Below, piece after piece: positions 5,401 through 5,589 of a DNA stretch of 5,589 nt (positions are counted from its first letter, which is position 1; every line of letters starts with the position of its first letter). This DNA is from Sutterella sp. GTDB taxonomy: Bacteria > Pseudomonadota > Gammaproteobacteria > Burkholderiales > Burkholderiaceae_F. The position numbers were made by a program, and so were the translations under genes. The stretch covers positions 1 through 5,589 of the forward strand of contig DYBN01000017.1 of NCBI GenBank assembly GCA_019418605.1, read 5' to 3'. The notes under the pieces were generated by a model. That model was not told where the DNA came from. It saw only the letters and a list, made by a program, of their open reading frames with translations, and did no database searches.

Positions 5401-5436
5401 AGGCGCTTGAAGCGGCGCAAGCCGCAAGGGGCGCCT
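5401..5436 (+). other. Hairpin with GCAA tetraloop
   Basis: AGGCGCTT (5401-5408) pairs with GGGCGCCT (5429-5436), including two U-G wobbles, and GCGGC (5412-5416) pairs with GCCGC (5421-5425) around a GCAA loop, a GNRA-type tetraloop. A 3x3 internal loop separates the two helices. The wobbles favour the plus-strand RNA. It matches no RNA family I recognise. It lies 12 bases before a plus-strand terminator, so both could be parts of one small RNA or of a leader. Confidence 0.45.
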
Positions 5437-5447
5437 CTTCGAGTTAG

Positions 5448-5478
5448 GATTTCGGTTAGTCACCGAGCAAATCTTTTT
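5448..5478 (+). terminator. Plus-strand intrinsic terminator candidate
   Basis: GATTTCGGT (5448-5456) pairs with ACCG (5462-5465) and AAATC (5469-5473) around loop TAGTC, with a three-base bulge (AGC), giving nine pairs. TTTTT (5474-5478) follows immediately. No coding gene lies between this and the earlier terminator at 5303-5323, so it either backs up the reductase terminator or ends a short non-coding transcript. The remaining 5479-5589 shows no gene or element I can support. Confidence 0.5.
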
Positions 5479-5589
5479 GTCTGCGCCCCTACCCTTCCCT
5501 TCTCATGCACGGTCTCCTTCCACAAGACCTTCCCTGTTGGAGGACGCAAGGAATTAACCCCTTCGGACTTTCATCGTGGACCCACTTCG

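Noticed and set aside
5441..5478. Possible tRNA T-arm (TTCGAGT near 5438-5444) or group II intron fragment (ATTTCGGTTA).
   Set aside because: No matching T-stem, acceptor stem or anticodon arm surrounds the TTCGAGT, and no domain V or intron boundary motif was found; the resemblance is likely chance.
5489..5589. Open frames at the right edge: plus-strand ATG at 5505 reading MHGLLPQDLPCWRTQGINPF onward, and a minus-strand frame ending in TAG at 5489-5491.
   Set aside because: Each is about 30 residues, neither has a ribosome binding site or recognisable family motif within the window, and they contradict each other. The LP-W-T spacing faintly recalls an IS5-type transposase N-terminus but too little is present. 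Sequence beyond the edge would decide it.
1..5589. CRISPR array, insertion sequence, integrase or attachment site.
   Set aside because: No regularly spaced repeats, no transposase or recombinase motifs, and no terminal inverted repeats with target duplications were seen anywhere in the window.

Overview
The window looks like a GC-rich betaproteobacterial chromosome, most likely a Sutterellaceae member (Sutterella, Parasutterella or a relative) from an anaerobic gut community. This rests on three things: a Burkholderiales-type trimeric porin, a secreted flavoprotein reductase with a covalent-FMN domain (a class expanded in gut Sutterellaceae), and an outer-membrane barrel C-terminus at the left edge. 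The genus is inference; no marker gene is present.

Layout, left to right. Bases 3-170 (+) are the last 55 codons of an outer-membrane beta-barrel protein, possibly an autotransporter, followed by a long hairpin (211-249). Bases 352-1308 (+) encode a 318-residue PD-(D/E)XK-like / DUF4268 protein whose codon use looks less GC-biased than its neighbours. It is followed by a long plus-strand hairpin (1361-1410), then about 165 bases with nothing recognisable. A strong terminator at 1578-1619 ends the porin gene, which lies on the minus strand (1654-2808). A 587-base divergent intergenic region separates the porin from a plus-strand secreted FMN/FAD reductase (3396-5201). The final 388 bases have no supportable gene but are dense in hairpins and terminators (5203-5323, 5368-5390, 5401-5436, 5448-5478).

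The genes do not form an operon. Each has its own leader and terminator signals. The biological theme is the cell envelope: a barrel protein, a general porin, and a periplasmic terminal reductase that probably uses a small organic acceptor entering through porins. The DUF4268 gene is an unrelated accessory gene, possibly linked to nucleic-acid metabolism or defence.

The most notable unexplained signals are not coding. The porin leader can fold as a closed nested RNA structure that ends in a GC stem plus U-run, about 50 bases before the ribosome binding site. A 16-17 base direct repeat flanks the presumed porin promoter region. After the reductase gene, a long-range stem competes for the same bases as an intrinsic terminator. 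All structures were found by reading base pairing by eye; no folding energies were computed.
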